Below are positions 42,225 through 51,190 of a stretch of DNA of 64,000 nt, piece after piece. Origin of the DNA: Pseudomonadota bacterium (GTDB taxonomy: Bacteria > Pseudomonadota > Gammaproteobacteria > Steroidobacterales > Steroidobacteraceae). Positions within the stretch are counted from its first letter, which is position 1. The number at the start of each line of letters is the position of its first letter. A model generated the notes under the pieces. It was not told the origin of the DNA, made no database searches, and worked only from the letters and a program-made list of their open reading frames with translations. The stretch lies in contig JAFEDT010000006.1 of assembly GCA_018241445.1 (NCBI GenBank), forward strand, positions 124,001 to 188,000, in the 5' to 3' direction. The position numbers and the translations under genes are program-made.

Positions 42225-42458
42225 CTACTGTTGGATCGCATCAGGGTCCCCAGCCGGCTCGGCAGCTTCGGGCGCTTCGGTCGCCTCAGGTGCTTCGGTC
42301 GCCTCAGGTGCTTCGGCGGCCTCGGCAGCCGACTGATCGCCACTCTGATTCTCGGCCTGGACGTTGTCGGGGTCGGCCGTCTGCGCGAACGCGGGTACGG
42401 CACTCACGAGCAGCGCAGCGGCGCTCATCGTCATCAGCAATTTGAGTTTGGACTGCAT
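42225..42458 (-). CDS. Small secreted acidic repeat protein
   Basis: A 77-residue protein with a clear signal peptide (MQSKLKLLMTMSAAALLVSA, cleavage near AFA/QTA). The mature ~52 residues are acidic and dominated by a six-residue APEATE repeat. ATG 42458 has AAGGAG at good spacing. No homologue is recognised. It lies directly before the TPR/barrel gene and may be exported or displayed with it. Confidence 0.65.
   Translation of the reverse strand: MQSKLKLLMTMSAAALLVSAVPAFAQTADPDNVQAENQSGDQSAAEAAEAPEATEAPEATEAPEAAEPAGDPDAIQQ
42274..42309 (-). repeat. 18-nt tandem repeat within the small acidic gene
   Basis: Two perfect 18-nt copies (42274-42291 and 42292-42309) plus a partial third encode the APEATE units. 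Copy number may vary between strains. Confidence 0.8.
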
Positions 42459-42607
42459 GTCTCGCTCCTTTTCCGTGAAAGATGTCCATTCACACGAACA
42501 AGACGCAGGCGCCCGCCAAAAAACTGCAAGCGTCCAATGCAATCGTCTGTCGCCCTGCGGCGACATCTGTCGATTGTTGCGGATTGTTCATGCGTCCGAT
42601 TGGACGT

Positions 42608-42687
42608 CGACTGATCGCAAATCAGTCGCTGCTGTTAGAGTCAGCTGATCAGACGCCGCTTGCCGCGGCAGAACTATTGCTGCCGCG
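42608..42687. terminator. Two hairpins downstream of the DUF5666 gene
   Basis: CGACTGAT/ATCAGTCG (42608-42615 and 42621-42628, 5-nt loop) and CGCGGCAG/CTGCCGCG (42664-42671 and 42680-42687, 8-nt loop). They stand between the DUF5666 gene stop and the small acidic gene and could end or attenuate the minus-strand transcript. No strong T run follows. No other feature is seen in 42459-42740. Confidence 0.45.
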
Positions 42688-42740
42688 AACACATGAACCG
42701 ACGAAGGCGTCCCCGAGGGCAGGTATGTTCGACAGGATCA

Positions 42741-44186
42741 CTATTGATCCACACCGGTGTCGATGAGTACGCTGGAGGCATTCACCGTATTGCCGACCGC
42801 CGTTCCCTCGACCTCGACCGCCTGGCCGGCCGCCTGGGCGAAGAACTGCACCGCGCTCAAACCGGCCCCCTCCTCGTAACCGAAAGTGGCGCTGGTCGTA
42901 TCGATGGTGATTCCCAGGATCCTGAACAGGGGCGGCGCCGGACTGGCGAACAGGCCGCGGACCATGACTGTCGTCTGCGGCGGCTCGCGCTCCACGCGGG
43001 TGGCCAGAATCCTGCCGCTGCCCGTGGGACTCTCATAACCGCGCACCAGCAGACTGTCGCCGACGTTCACGTTGCCCAAGGTGAACGTCTGCAACCCACC
43101 GGACTCCTTGTCCTCGAAACGCGTGTTGGCGTCGACCGTGATGACCACACCCAGCAGCGTGAAGCTGTTGCCGGCCGGTGCTGCGGTCAAAGGCGCCAGC
43201 ACCGCGAGCGCCGCGACAGGCTCGAAGGTCACCGAGTCCGCCACCAACACCGCGCTGGCATTCACGGTGCCGCGTACCACGACACGGGCATTGAGGGCGA
43301 GATCGGCAACGGTGCCGTTCAGGTAGACCGTGGTGCTGGTGGTGGTGGTCTTGAAGCCGGACACGTCGAAATCAACAGCGGAAACGAAGCGCGTGATCAC
43401 CCCTTCCTGCTCGGCGCGCCCGGCGAAGGTGGTCTCGCGCGGGTCCGTGACCCCCGCCATCACGGCCGCGGCCGTGAGCCTGACCAGGGTGGCATCGAAT
43501 GTTCCGCCGCGCGCCAGCACCACGTTGCCGTTCGCCGGGCCACCGGCGGCAAACCCGGACAGGGTGGCCGCGGAGAAATCCACCGTCAGACCGTTGAGCG
43601 CGAAGCTGTGAGTGGCGGTGACCAGATTGCTCACCGTTCCGATCACCTGCAGCGGTTCACCCGGCTGCGCGCGCGTAATCCGCGTGGCGTTGACTCCCGC
43701 GCTGGCGGCTAACCCGCTGACCTCGATCGCATCCCCCACCTTCAGCCCGCCCAGGTCGGCGGGCGTGATGCCTGCGCCGAATGAGGTCGAGGCGCCAACC
43801 AGGACGGTCTGGCCGAGCACCGTCAGCTGGCCCGTACCGATAGCGGCAATCGGACCCACCACGCTGTCCTCGACATCGACGTCGCTCGCCGTCCCCTGCC
43901 CCGTCTGCGGGTTCTGCTGGCCGGTGACCAGCGCCACCTCGCCGACGGCGAGTCCGGACTGGGGCACCGCACTGCCATTCTTTCGGATGGTTGCCGCCGA
44001 CACGTCATAACGCACGGCATTGACGTAGACGCTGCCGAAGGCGGTGATCGTTCCCGAGGTGACGACCGGGCCCGGTCCGCTGGCCGATGGCGCCGGCCCG
44101 GTCGAGGGCATGGAGCTACCGCTGCCGCCGCCGCCACAAGCGGCCAGGCCGGCTGCGATGATGGTCAGAAGCGTGATCCTGATCAT
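42741..44186 (-). CDS. DUF5666-repeat lipoprotein
   Basis: A 481-residue lipoprotein (signal with LAACGGGG) followed by about six beta-rich repeats of the DUF5666 type, each with phrases such as VGDAIEVSGLAASAGVNATR or ARVVVRGTVNASAVLVADSV. The function of DUF5666 is unknown. The ATG at 44186 has GGAG six nt upstream; another ATG at 44198 lacks a ribosome site. It follows the TonB-receptor gene by ~350 nt, in the same direction as the sigma/FecR genes. Confidence 0.8.
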   Translation of the reverse strand: MIRITLLTIIAAGLAACGGGGSGSSMPSTGPAPSASGPGPVVTSGTITAFGSVYVNAVRYDVSAATIRKNGSAVPQSGLAVGEVALVTGQQNPQTGQGTASDVDVEDSVVGPIAAIGTGQLTVLGQTVLVGASTSFGAGITPADLGGLKVGDAIEVSGLAASAGVNATRITRAQPGEPLQVIGTVSNLVTATHSFALNGLTVDFSAATLSGFAAGGPANGNVVLARGGTFDATLVRLTAAAVMAGVTDPRETTFAGRAEQEGVITRFVSAVDFDVSGFKTTTTSTTVYLNGTVADLALNARVVVRGTVNASAVLVADSVTFEPVAALAVLAPLTAAPAGNSFTLLGVVITVDANTRFEDKESGGLQTFTLGNVNVGDSLLVRGYESPTGSGRILATRVEREPPQTTVMVRGLFASPAPPLFRILGITIDTTSATFGYEEGAGLSAVQFFAQAAGQAVEVEGTAVGNTVNASSVLIDTGVDQ

Positions 44187-44442
44187 TGGGAACTCCATAT
44201 CGCGTTGCTGGTTACTCTCCAGGCCGCAGGCGACAGCCCATCCGTGTTGGCCGATCAGGTCTTGCGCAGGCAGCCGCACCGCGACCGCGGCGTCGCCCTG
44301 CGAACGCTCGCCCGGCAGTGCCCCTATGGGAAACCACGGTGTACATGTCGATGACTCCGGAGTCCGCATTCTGTCGCCGCGCGCGGACGGCGTGCTTGCG
44401 GTGGGACCTGGGCATGAGACGCCGCCCCAGCGGGTAATCAAT

Positions 44443-44470
44443 CGCTGCCGGGAGGGTCAGCCCGGCAGCG
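44443..44470. terminator. Hairpin after the TonB-dependent receptor gene
   Basis: 10-bp perfect arms (44443-44452 and 44461-44470) with an 8-nt loop, followed on the minus strand by an AT-rich stretch. Candidate weak terminator between the receptor and DUF5666 genes. In the rest of the ~350-nt gap (44187-44534) I see nothing definite; a DUF5666 promoter must lie there if it is not read through. Confidence 0.5.
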
Positions 44471-44534
44471 CGCCCGAGCCATGAAGCGCGACCAATGTCA
44501 GGGACAGTCCCGGCGGGGCGAAAGGCCGGACGCT

Positions 44535-46820
44535 TCAGCGCCGCCTGTCAAACACCCAGGTGGCGCCTACATTGACCAGCCGTGGCAGCCAGAACCCGGT
44601 TCCAAGGGAACCCGTAGCAAGCGAGCCAGGCTCCAACGCGGTGCAGCAGGCATTACGCGCATCGGTGAGGTTGGTCGCATCCAGCGACAGGACCAGACTG
44701 CCAGCGGCGCCGAGGGGGATCGCGTGCGACAGCCGCAGGTCCAGGCTCACGAAGGCACCGCGGCGTGCGGAGTTGCGCGCGGCAAGGACAGCGGATACCG
44801 GCGGCCCGGCCTGGAACTGGATTGGCGTGACCGGCCAGCCGGTGTGCCAGGTTGCCTGCAGCGCCACCTCGGTGGAGCGATGGTGCCAATCGAGTCCGAG
44901 GCGCGCGGCGTGGGTCTGATCCCAGCTGCGCGGCACGTTGCGACCGCCGATCCTGTCGCTGGCCCGCGACAGGACGTAGAAGCCCGAAAGCCTGAGTTCA
45001 GGATTGAGCGCCAACCAGCCGCTGGCCTCGATCCCCTGCGACAGCGCGCTGCCGGGTGCAATACGCACGCGATCGGCCTCGATCTCGGCCAGCAACTCAA
45101 CAGAGTCGAACAGGTTGTCGTAGTAGGGGCTCACCCGGGTGCTCATCAGGCGATAGAGCTCGAGCCGCAACTCTCCGCGAGATGTGCCGCGCAGCGCGCC
45201 GGCGATGAGATGCACGGCGCTGCCCGCCGGGTCGGCAACCGACTGGCCTTCCTCGACCCGCCATTCATCGGGCCGCTGCGCCTGCACATAACGCCCGAGC
45301 GAGGCGTAGGCATGCCAGCCATCGCCGAGGTCAAAGCGCACGTTCAGGCGGGGCGAGAGCTGCGCGGCGGCGTATCCCGGCTGATAGCGCTGATAGTCCA
45401 CGCGCAATCCGGCTCGCAGCTCCAGGCGCGCCCAGGCACGCTGCGCCTCGAGAAACGCAGCGCCGCTCCACAACGCCGGCTCGGAGGCGTACAGTGTGCG
45501 ATCCGAGGTGCGTATTCCAAAGAGCTGAGCCACGTCAGGTGCGACCACCCGGCTGCGCTCGTCGGTGAGCTGCGCGCGCTCGTGATCCGCCTCCATGCCC
45601 CACAGCAGCGCGGCACCACTGGAGGCTGCCGCCGTCCAGATCGACTGCAGATGCACGCCGCGGATATCGTGGCGGGTTCTGAGCCTGCCGAGCTCGATGC
45701 CGAGGGCAGCTTCATCACCCTGCCGCTGCCGTTGCAGGCGGATGAATGAGACCCGGGTGCTGGCATGAAGGGAGCCGGCCGGCGTCCAGTCCCATCCCAG
45801 CCAGGCGTATGTATCCTGAGCCTGCGCAGTAACGCGCGTGCTGTGCTGATCGGAACCCACGCTGATGCGATCACCGAGCAGGAGCGCGCCGATACTGAGG
45901 GCCGATGACGCGCTCACCGCCCCGCGCAGGCGGGCCAGTACGTCGTACAAAGCCGGGTTGCCAGTCTCGGCATCGAGTGGCACGAGCAGCATATCGGGGC
46001 TGCTGCGGCGAGCCGTGGCCAGCCAATCAAGATCCGCCGCGGTATTGTGTCCCACGGTCGCGGCGGTGTACATGAGCCGACTGGCGCTCAGTCTCTCCTC
46101 GTGCCCCGCGGACACAGCGCGGGGGGTGATATCCAACACGCCGGCTGACCTTCCAGCGAACTGCACCGGAAAGCCACCGGTATAGACGTCGATGCCCTGT
46201 ACGGCTTCAGGCGCGACCGCGCCCATGAGGCTCTGGAAATCCCTGAGGTGGAATGGATCCAGGAGCGGCACACCATCGAAGCGATACAACACATCGTCGG
46301 CCCGCGAGCCCCTGATATTGGGCCGGGATGACAGGTTGCTGGCGATCCCGGGAACGTCTTGCACACCTCGCATGGCGTCATCCTCGGTCCCGGGCGTCCG
46401 CTGCAGGTCTTCGCGCGTCAGCGAGCGGCTAAAGTGATTCTCTGGCAGCAGGTAGCGGCTGGCGAATACGGTGATCTCATCAAGACCGGCCAGAGCGGCC
46501 CGCGTGTTCACGCCGGTCGGCGCGGTTGCCTTTGGGCCGCCGACCACGACGTAGCGGTGCGCATCGAGCGCCCGCAACTGCAGGTCGAGCTGCGCGAGCA
46601 GCGTCCTGACACGTGCCAACAGGTCGTCGTGCGGGGCGTGAGTGCTTTCCTGGGGGTCGCCCGGTATCAGATCGGTGCTGTAGAGCACTTCCGTGCCACC
46701 GGAGGCGAGTGCACGCAGCAGCTCGTGCAGGCTTTCGGCCCGTGCCGCCGGTGCAACCACAGCACCGCCGGCCAGGATGGCGAGCGCCGCCATTGGCACA
46801 CGGGCGCGTAATCCCCGCAT
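44535..46820 (-). CDS. TonB-dependent receptor with N-terminal STN signalling domain
   Basis: A 761-residue outer-membrane receptor: signal peptide (~1-28), STN domain (~29-95, SLHELLRALASGGTEVLYST; LQLRALDAHRYVVV), plug (~115-235, LQRTPGTEDDAMRGVQDVPG; IRGSRADDVLYRFDGVPLLD) and a long barrel with a short, basic C-terminus (VGATWVFDRRR). The STN domain lets such receptors pass a ligand signal to FecR, and fecR and an ECF sigma gene lie directly upstream. The ligand is unknown. The C-terminus lacks the usual final aromatic residue. Confidence 0.85.
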   Translation of the reverse strand: MRGLRARVPMAALAILAGGAVVAPAARAESLHELLRALASGGTEVLYSTDLIPGDPQESTHAPHDDLLARVRTLLAQLDLQLRALDAHRYVVVGGPKATAPTGVNTRAALAGLDEITVFASRYLLPENHFSRSLTREDLQRTPGTEDDAMRGVQDVPGIASNLSSRPNIRGSRADDVLYRFDGVPLLDPFHLRDFQSLMGAVAPEAVQGIDVYTGGFPVQFAGRSAGVLDITPRAVSAGHEERLSASRLMYTAATVGHNTAADLDWLATARRSSPDMLLVPLDAETGNPALYDVLARLRGAVSASSALSIGALLLGDRISVGSDQHSTRVTAQAQDTYAWLGWDWTPAGSLHASTRVSFIRLQRQRQGDEAALGIELGRLRTRHDIRGVHLQSIWTAAASSGAALLWGMEADHERAQLTDERSRVVAPDVAQLFGIRTSDRTLYASEPALWSGAAFLEAQRAWARLELRAGLRVDYQRYQPGYAAAQLSPRLNVRFDLGDGWHAYASLGRYVQAQRPDEWRVEEGQSVADPAGSAVHLIAGALRGTSRGELRLELYRLMSTRVSPYYDNLFDSVELLAEIEADRVRIAPGSALSQGIEASGWLALNPELRLSGFYVLSRASDRIGGRNVPRSWDQTHAARLGLDWHHRSTEVALQATWHTGWPVTPIQFQAGPPVSAVLAARNSARRGAFVSLDLRLSHAIPLGAAGSLVLSLDATNLTDARNACCTALEPGSLATGSLGTGFWLPRLVNVGATWVFDRRR

Positions 46821-46843
46821 GTACGGTCAAGCCCGCTGCAAAT

Positions 46844-47872
46844 TCATCTACCGGAGTGTATCCGAATCGCGCCGTCTCGAACCTCGTATGCGAGCGTGGT
46901 ACTCGCGAGCACTGCGTCCAGGCTCTGCAGCGTCGCAGCCAGGCGCATCGATCCCCGGAGCTGACTGCGCGCGGCGGTCTGGCGTGCCGGCGCGTCGATG
47001 AATTCGAGCTGCAGAACCAACTCGCGGCTGAACCATTGCAGAAAGTCCATGACCGAGCGTCCCTCCGGGTCAAAAGCCGGGCTGAGATCGTCGGTCCACC
47101 GCCACGTCTCCCCGAAGGTCGCAATGGGATATCGTGCCACCGGCAGACCGGGCTCGACGATGATCTCAGTTCCGGCCTCGACCAGTACCTGCCCCTGTCC
47201 GCCCCCGGCGGCCGGCGTGAATCGCACGCGTCCTGCGCGCACCCGCACGCGCAGTGAATCCCCTGTCACGCGCGCCTCGTAAGCCGTGCCGACGTGCTCG
47301 ATGGTACCTTCCCGGGTGACTACACGCACCGCGGCCGACCGAGCCGTCCCGACGGGCACGTCGAGGTACAAGCGCCCGGTCTCGAGTTCCACGTCCTCGC
47401 CGCCCCGGTCCGCGAGCCTGAGCCGGGTGTCCTGGGCCAGGCGCAGCGCTGGACCCGCAGTCAGGACGATTGCGATGCTACCGCCGCGCGTCGCAAGCTG
47501 ATCCGCACTGCGCACCAGGTCTCCAGTGCGTAGTTGCTGGTGGTGGAACCAACCTGACCGCCTCTCGGCGCCCCCGTCCAGAACGCGCACCACCCGACCG
47601 ACCACGGGAGCCGCGTCGTGCCCGGCGTTCCACAACAGCCCCCACCCGATCGCGATGGCGGCGGTCGCGGCCGCCGCCCCCCAGGCCGCGGCGGGTGCGA
47701 GCCACGCTCGCCTGGCCCGCGCAGGGGGGTGCGTCTCCCGCCAGGCGGCCTCGACACCCGCCCGGATGCGCCGCATGGCACTGGGCGACAGGGGGCGAGA
47801 GACGAGCGCGCGGCGCAGCAGCGTGGTATCACCGTGCACGACGCGCCGCCAGAATCCACGGAACCTAACCAT
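46844..47872 (-). CDS. FecR-like sigma regulator
   Basis: A 342-residue protein with a basic cytoplasmic N-terminus, one membrane helix (~75-92, GAAAATAAIAIGWGLLW), a FecR domain (~120-215, GDLVRSADQLATRGGSIAIV; GTIEHVGTAYEARV) and a C-terminal STN-partner region (MDFLQWFSRELVLQLEFIDA). It relays the receptor signal to the ECF sigma factor. ATG 47872 overlaps the sigma gene stop by 8 nt; an earlier GTG/ATG at 47905 would overlap more. The N-terminal DUF4880-type helix pair seen in many FecR proteins is not evident. Confidence 0.8.
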   Translation of the reverse strand: MVRFRGFWRRVVHGDTTLLRRALVSRPLSPSAMRRIRAGVEAAWRETHPPARARRAWLAPAAAWGAAAATAAIAIGWGLLWNAGHDAAPVVGRVVRVLDGGAERRSGWFHHQQLRTGDLVRSADQLATRGGSIAIVLTAGPALRLAQDTRLRLADRGGEDVELETGRLYLDVPVGTARSAAVRVVTREGTIEHVGTAYEARVTGDSLRVRVRAGRVRFTPAAGGGQGQVLVEAGTEIIVEPGLPVARYPIATFGETWRWTDDLSPAFDPEGRSVMDFLQWFSRELVLQLEFIDAPARQTAARSQLRGSMRLAATLQSLDAVLASTTLAYEVRDGAIRIHSGR

Positions 47873-48482
47873 CCGTGCTACCGCCGGATTCGGACGGCGC
47901 CTCATGGGCGTGCCAGCGGGATCGGAAGGCTGCGCGCGCGCGCGCCAGCAACGACTGCACGGCGACGACCGTGATCCCGCGCTCCCGCGCGATCTGCCGC
48001 ATCGTCAGCCCATCTCCGTACTTCGCCTCGAGCAGGGTCGCGTAAGGTTCTGGCAGGTCGCGCAGCGCGCGCATGATGGCCGCGCCGCGGCGCTCGGCAT
48101 CGGTCCGCTGCTCCGGCTGTTCCGCCTCCGGCGCGCGCAGCCGCAGGGACCACTCCGGGTGCGCGGCGGCCTCATCGAGGCTGGTTCCGCCGGTGCGTCG
48201 GTGCGCATGTCGTTGCTGGTCGATCAGCCTGTTGCGGCAGATCCCGACGACCCAGGTGAACAGCGCGGCTTCGCCCCGGTAGCCGTCGAGGGAACGGACC
48301 GCCTTCACGAGGGTTTCCTGGACCAGATCCTCGACGCTCGCCTCGTCGAGACTGGAGCGACGGCGCACGAAGGCCGCGAGCCGCTGGGCGGCCATGGCGT
48401 AGAACTCGTTGAACGCTCGCTGCTCGCCAGCAAGCATGCGTGCGACGAGACGGCAATCGGCTTCGTGCAACCTGTCATCCAT
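47865..48482 (-). CDS. ECF sigma factor (FecI-like role)
   Basis: A 205-residue sigma factor: region 2 (FNEFYAMAAQRLAAFVRRRS; VEDLVQETLVKAVRSLDGYR) and region 4 (LPEPYATLLEAKYGDGLTMR; QIARERGITVVAVQSLLARA). It starts the sigma-FecR-receptor series and presumably transcribes the receptor and perhaps the DUF5666, acidic-repeat and barrel genes. Targets were not deduced from the sequence. Confidence 0.9.
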   Translation of the reverse strand: MDDRLHEADCRLVARMLAGEQRAFNEFYAMAAQRLAAFVRRRSSLDEASVEDLVQETLVKAVRSLDGYRGEAALFTWVVGICRNRLIDQQRHAHRRTGGTSLDEAAAHPEWSLRLRAPEAEQPEQRTDAERRGAAIMRALRDLPEPYATLLEAKYGDGLTMRQIARERGITVVAVQSLLARARAAFRSRWHAHEAPSESGGSTDG

Positions 48483-48653
48483 ATCGCCGGGTTGGGGTCT
48501 ACAGGCTTAGACGCCGCCGCCGCGCTTCTCCATCGCGCCCCCGGGCTCCACGCCCATGAAAACCGGCCGATTGATCTCCCGCCGGTTGTCGTCAAAGGCC
48601 AGGACTGCCGGGAAAATGCCGCTGTCGGGGCTTGGCGCGGGAGGGGTAACTCG

Positions 48654-49130
48654 ATGGAATCGGTGGACTGCAACAACGCGCCGGAGAATCTCCCCACCCG
48701 TCTGACAGAAGATAACATGAACGAGACCTGGCGTGCGCGGTTTCCGCTGGTCGGCTTCATCCTCAATGCCTTGCGCTCCAAGGCAGCAGCGCCCGATGCG
48801 CAGCTGCTACCGGCCGAGCAGGTGCTGCTGAGCGCGTGCGAGTTCTGGAGAGTGGTCAGTCAGCGGGAACTGCTGTGGTACCTGCTGCCAGACGCCCGCG
48901 CGCGACTGCAGGTGACACACGCTGCCCTCGCCTCGATCGGCGCCGCACGCATGGCCAGTCTCGTCAACGTGCTGCTGGCCGAGTGCCCCGCGTATGTGAC
49001 GCTGATCTGGCTCGATGCGCGTGCCGGGCGCCTCGAGGACGCGGTGCTGGATTGCGAAGACGACATCCAGGACTTGATCGTACGCTACTCCACGGAACGG
49101 GTGCGTATCCCGGATGGGCTACGCGGTTGA
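48654..49130 (+). CDS. DMP19/DUF4375-like protein of unknown function
   Basis: A 158-residue soluble, helical protein. The stretch EQVLLSACEFWRVVSQRELL through ASIGAARMASLVNVLLAE resembles the DMP19 (DUF4375) family pattern, but the match is by eye only. ATG 48654 follows GAGGGG at good spacing; the longer upstream frame is the antisense shadow of the sigma and FecR genes. It is divergent from the ECF sigma gene, 171 nt away, so their promoters lie in the same gap. Confidence 0.5.
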   Translation: MESVDCNNAPENLPTRLTEDNMNETWRARFPLVGFILNALRSKAAAPDAQLLPAEQVLLSACEFWRVVSQRELLWYLLPDARARLQVTHAALASIGAARMASLVNVLLAECPAYVTLIWLDARAGRLEDAVLDCEDDIQDLIVRYSTERVRIPDGLRG

Positions 49131-49197
49131 GGTGGACTCAGGCCAATTCACAAGGCGCGCCAGCAACAACGGGCGGCGGCAGGTACAAGTGTTGGTG

Positions 49198-49425
49198 ATG
49201 CTGCAGAAGGATTCGCAACCAGCGAACGCAGCCGACGACTGCGCTACGAGTGGGCGGGGCAGCGATCCACCGGTGGTCGGCAGTGAGCCAGCCCGCCCCG
49301 CAGGTCGGGAAATTGGCTCGCGGAATTCCGGCTTCGAGTTTTTTCGCGGCCTTCTGAATGTGTCTGGCCCCTCGTTGCTGATGTGGGGAGTAGTTGTGTG
49401 GCTGATCGTGCGGCTCCTGAGTTGA
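49198..49425 (+). CDS. Possible small membrane protein
   Basis: A 75-residue frame with a polar, Ser/Gly/Pro-rich first two thirds and a convincing single C-terminal membrane helix (LLMWGVVVWLIVRLLS). The gap from 49131 to 49521 (391 nt) holds no other recognisable gene. Coding is uncertain: the first part looks low-complexity and there is no clear ribosome site. It precedes the MFS carrier on the same strand. Confidence 0.3.
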   Translation: MLQKDSQPANAADDCATSGRGSDPPVVGSEPARPAGREIGSRNSGFEFFRGLLNVSGPSLLMWGVVVWLIVRLLS

Positions 49426-49521
49426 GCACCCGGCCGCCGTCTGCCCAACCATGCCGCCGGCAATGACACCCGAAGCTGCGACTGCACCCAAACGAAATAG
49501 GTGAGGTATGCTGCCGCGCTC

Positions 49522-51168
49522 ATGCCCGTCACCCACGCAGCCGCCGCACCCGCCCTGCTGGATCGCGCGCGCACCATCGCAGGCCCCGGCTTCAACCGCT
49601 GGCTCGTGCCTCCCGCGGCGCTGGCGATCCACCTGTGCATCGGCATGGCTTACGGGTTCTCGGTGTTCTGGTTGCCGCTGTCGCGGGCTCTCGGGATCAG
49701 CAAGCCCATCGCCTGCCCGGCCGACAGCGGATTCCTCCAGACACTGACCACCACCAGTTGCGACTGGAAGGTCCCGCTGCTGCAGACCTGGATTTACGGG
49801 CTTTTCTTTGTGTTCCTGGGCTCGTCGGCGGCGCTGTGGGGCGGCTGGCTGGAGCGGGTGGGACCGCGCCGTGCCGGTGTCGTGGCCGCCCTGTGCTGGT
49901 GCGGGGGCCTCCTCGTCATGGCGGGCGGCGTTGCGGCGCACCAGTTGTGGATCGTATGGCTCGGCGCTGCGCTGGGCGGCATCGGCCTCGGGATCGGCTA
50001 CATCTCGCCGGTTTCCACGCTCATCAAGTGGTTCCCCGACCGCCGCGGCATGGCCACGGGCATGGCGATCATGGGCTTCGGCGGCGGCGCGATGATTGGC
50101 GCTCCGCTCGCCGACCGGCTGATGCGACACTTCGCCAGCAGCGCATCGGTCGGCGTTACGGCGACACTCCTGACGCTGGCGGTGATCTACTTTGCCTTCA
50201 TGATCGCCGGCGCCATGGGCTACCGGATCCCGGCGGATGACTGGAAACCCTCCGGCTGGAATCCGGCCGCCGGCGCGAGACCGCTGGTCACTGCGGGCCA
50301 GGTGCATCTGCAAGTCGCCTGGCGGACCCCGCAGTTCTGGCTGTTGTGGTGTGTGCTGATGCTCAACGTCTCCGCCGGGATCGGCATTCTCAGCATGGCC
50401 TCGCCCCTGCTGCAGGAGGTGTTTGCCGGGCGGCTGATCCACATCAACGCCGCCTACGACCAGCTCACCGCCGTGCAGCTGGCGACGGTGGCGGCGCTGG
50501 CCGCGGGCTTCACCGGCCTGCTGTCCCTGTTCAACATCGGTGGCCGCATCTTCTGGGCCTCGTGGTCGGACCGCCTGGGCCGCAAGACCACCTACACCCT
50601 GTTCTTCCTGCTGGGCATCGCCCTGTACGCCGCGATTCCGTGGACCGTGGCGACCCAGAATCTGACACTGTTCGTCCTGTTCTTCTGCGTGATCCTGTCG
50701 ATGTATGGCGGCGGTTTTTCGACTGTACCTGCGTACCTGTCCGACCTGTTCGGCACGCGCATGGTGGGTGCGATCCATGGGCGCCTGTTGACCGCCTGGT
50801 CCACCGCCGGCGTGCTCGGCCCGCTGCTGGTCGGTTATATCCGCCAGTACCAGCTGGATCACGGTGTGCCGAAGTCGCAGGTCTACAGCATCACCATGTT
50901 TGTGCTGGCGGGGCTGCTCGCGCTGGGACTGCTGTGCAACCTGCTGGTGCGGCCGGTCGCGGCGCGCAACTACATGACGGCGCAGCAGCTCGCGCAGCTC
51001 GAGGAGCAGCAGCACAGCGTAAGGCGGCAACCCGCGCCTGCGTCGGGCGACGACAGCGCACCCTCGCCCGCCTGGCGGGTCATTGCGGCCTGGCTGGCGG
51101 TGGGCATCCCGATCGCATGGGGCGCATGGATCACACTGCAGAAAGCGGCGACACTGCTCGGACTGTAA
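49522..51168 (+). CDS. MFS carrier of the oxalate/formate antiporter family with fused small subunit
   Basis: A 548-residue membrane protein with 12 transmembrane segments and MFS motifs (WLERVGPRRAGVVAAL; GIGYISPVSTLIKWFPDRRG; SWSDRLGRKTTYTLFFL), typical of the OFA family that exchanges small carboxylates. After a hydrophilic linker (~495-515) the C-terminal ~33 residues (WRVIAAWLAVGIPIAWGAWI) form one extra helix that matches the separate small subunit often encoded beside such carriers; here it is fused. GTG 49501 is an alternative start. The substrate is not known; the GST-like gene follows after 22 nt. Confidence 0.85.
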   Translation: MPVTHAAAAPALLDRARTIAGPGFNRWLVPPAALAIHLCIGMAYGFSVFWLPLSRALGISKPIACPADSGFLQTLTTTSCDWKVPLLQTWIYGLFFVFLGSSAALWGGWLERVGPRRAGVVAALCWCGGLLVMAGGVAAHQLWIVWLGAALGGIGLGIGYISPVSTLIKWFPDRRGMATGMAIMGFGGGAMIGAPLADRLMRHFASSASVGVTATLLTLAVIYFAFMIAGAMGYRIPADDWKPSGWNPAAGARPLVTAGQVHLQVAWRTPQFWLLWCVLMLNVSAGIGILSMASPLLQEVFAGRLIHINAAYDQLTAVQLATVAALAAGFTGLLSLFNIGGRIFWASWSDRLGRKTTYTLFFLLGIALYAAIPWTVATQNLTLFVLFFCVILSMYGGGFSTVPAYLSDLFGTRMVGAIHGRLLTAWSTAGVLGPLLVGYIRQYQLDHGVPKSQVYSITMFVLAGLLALGLLCNLLVRPVAARNYMTAQQLAQLEEQQHSVRRQPAPASGDDSAPSPAWRVIAAWLAVGIPIAWGAWITLQKAATLLGL

Positions 51169-51190
51169 GAAACCGGGAGTACAGGACACA

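Noticed and set aside
42274..42317. Tandem repeats as a CRISPR-like array
   Set aside because: Units are contiguous 18-nt coding repeats without spacers, in frame in the small acidic protein.
49138..51189. 683-codon minus-strand frame over the MFS gene
   Set aside because: Gln/Arg/His-rich mirror of a membrane protein; no motif, and the plus-strand protein has clear MFS features.
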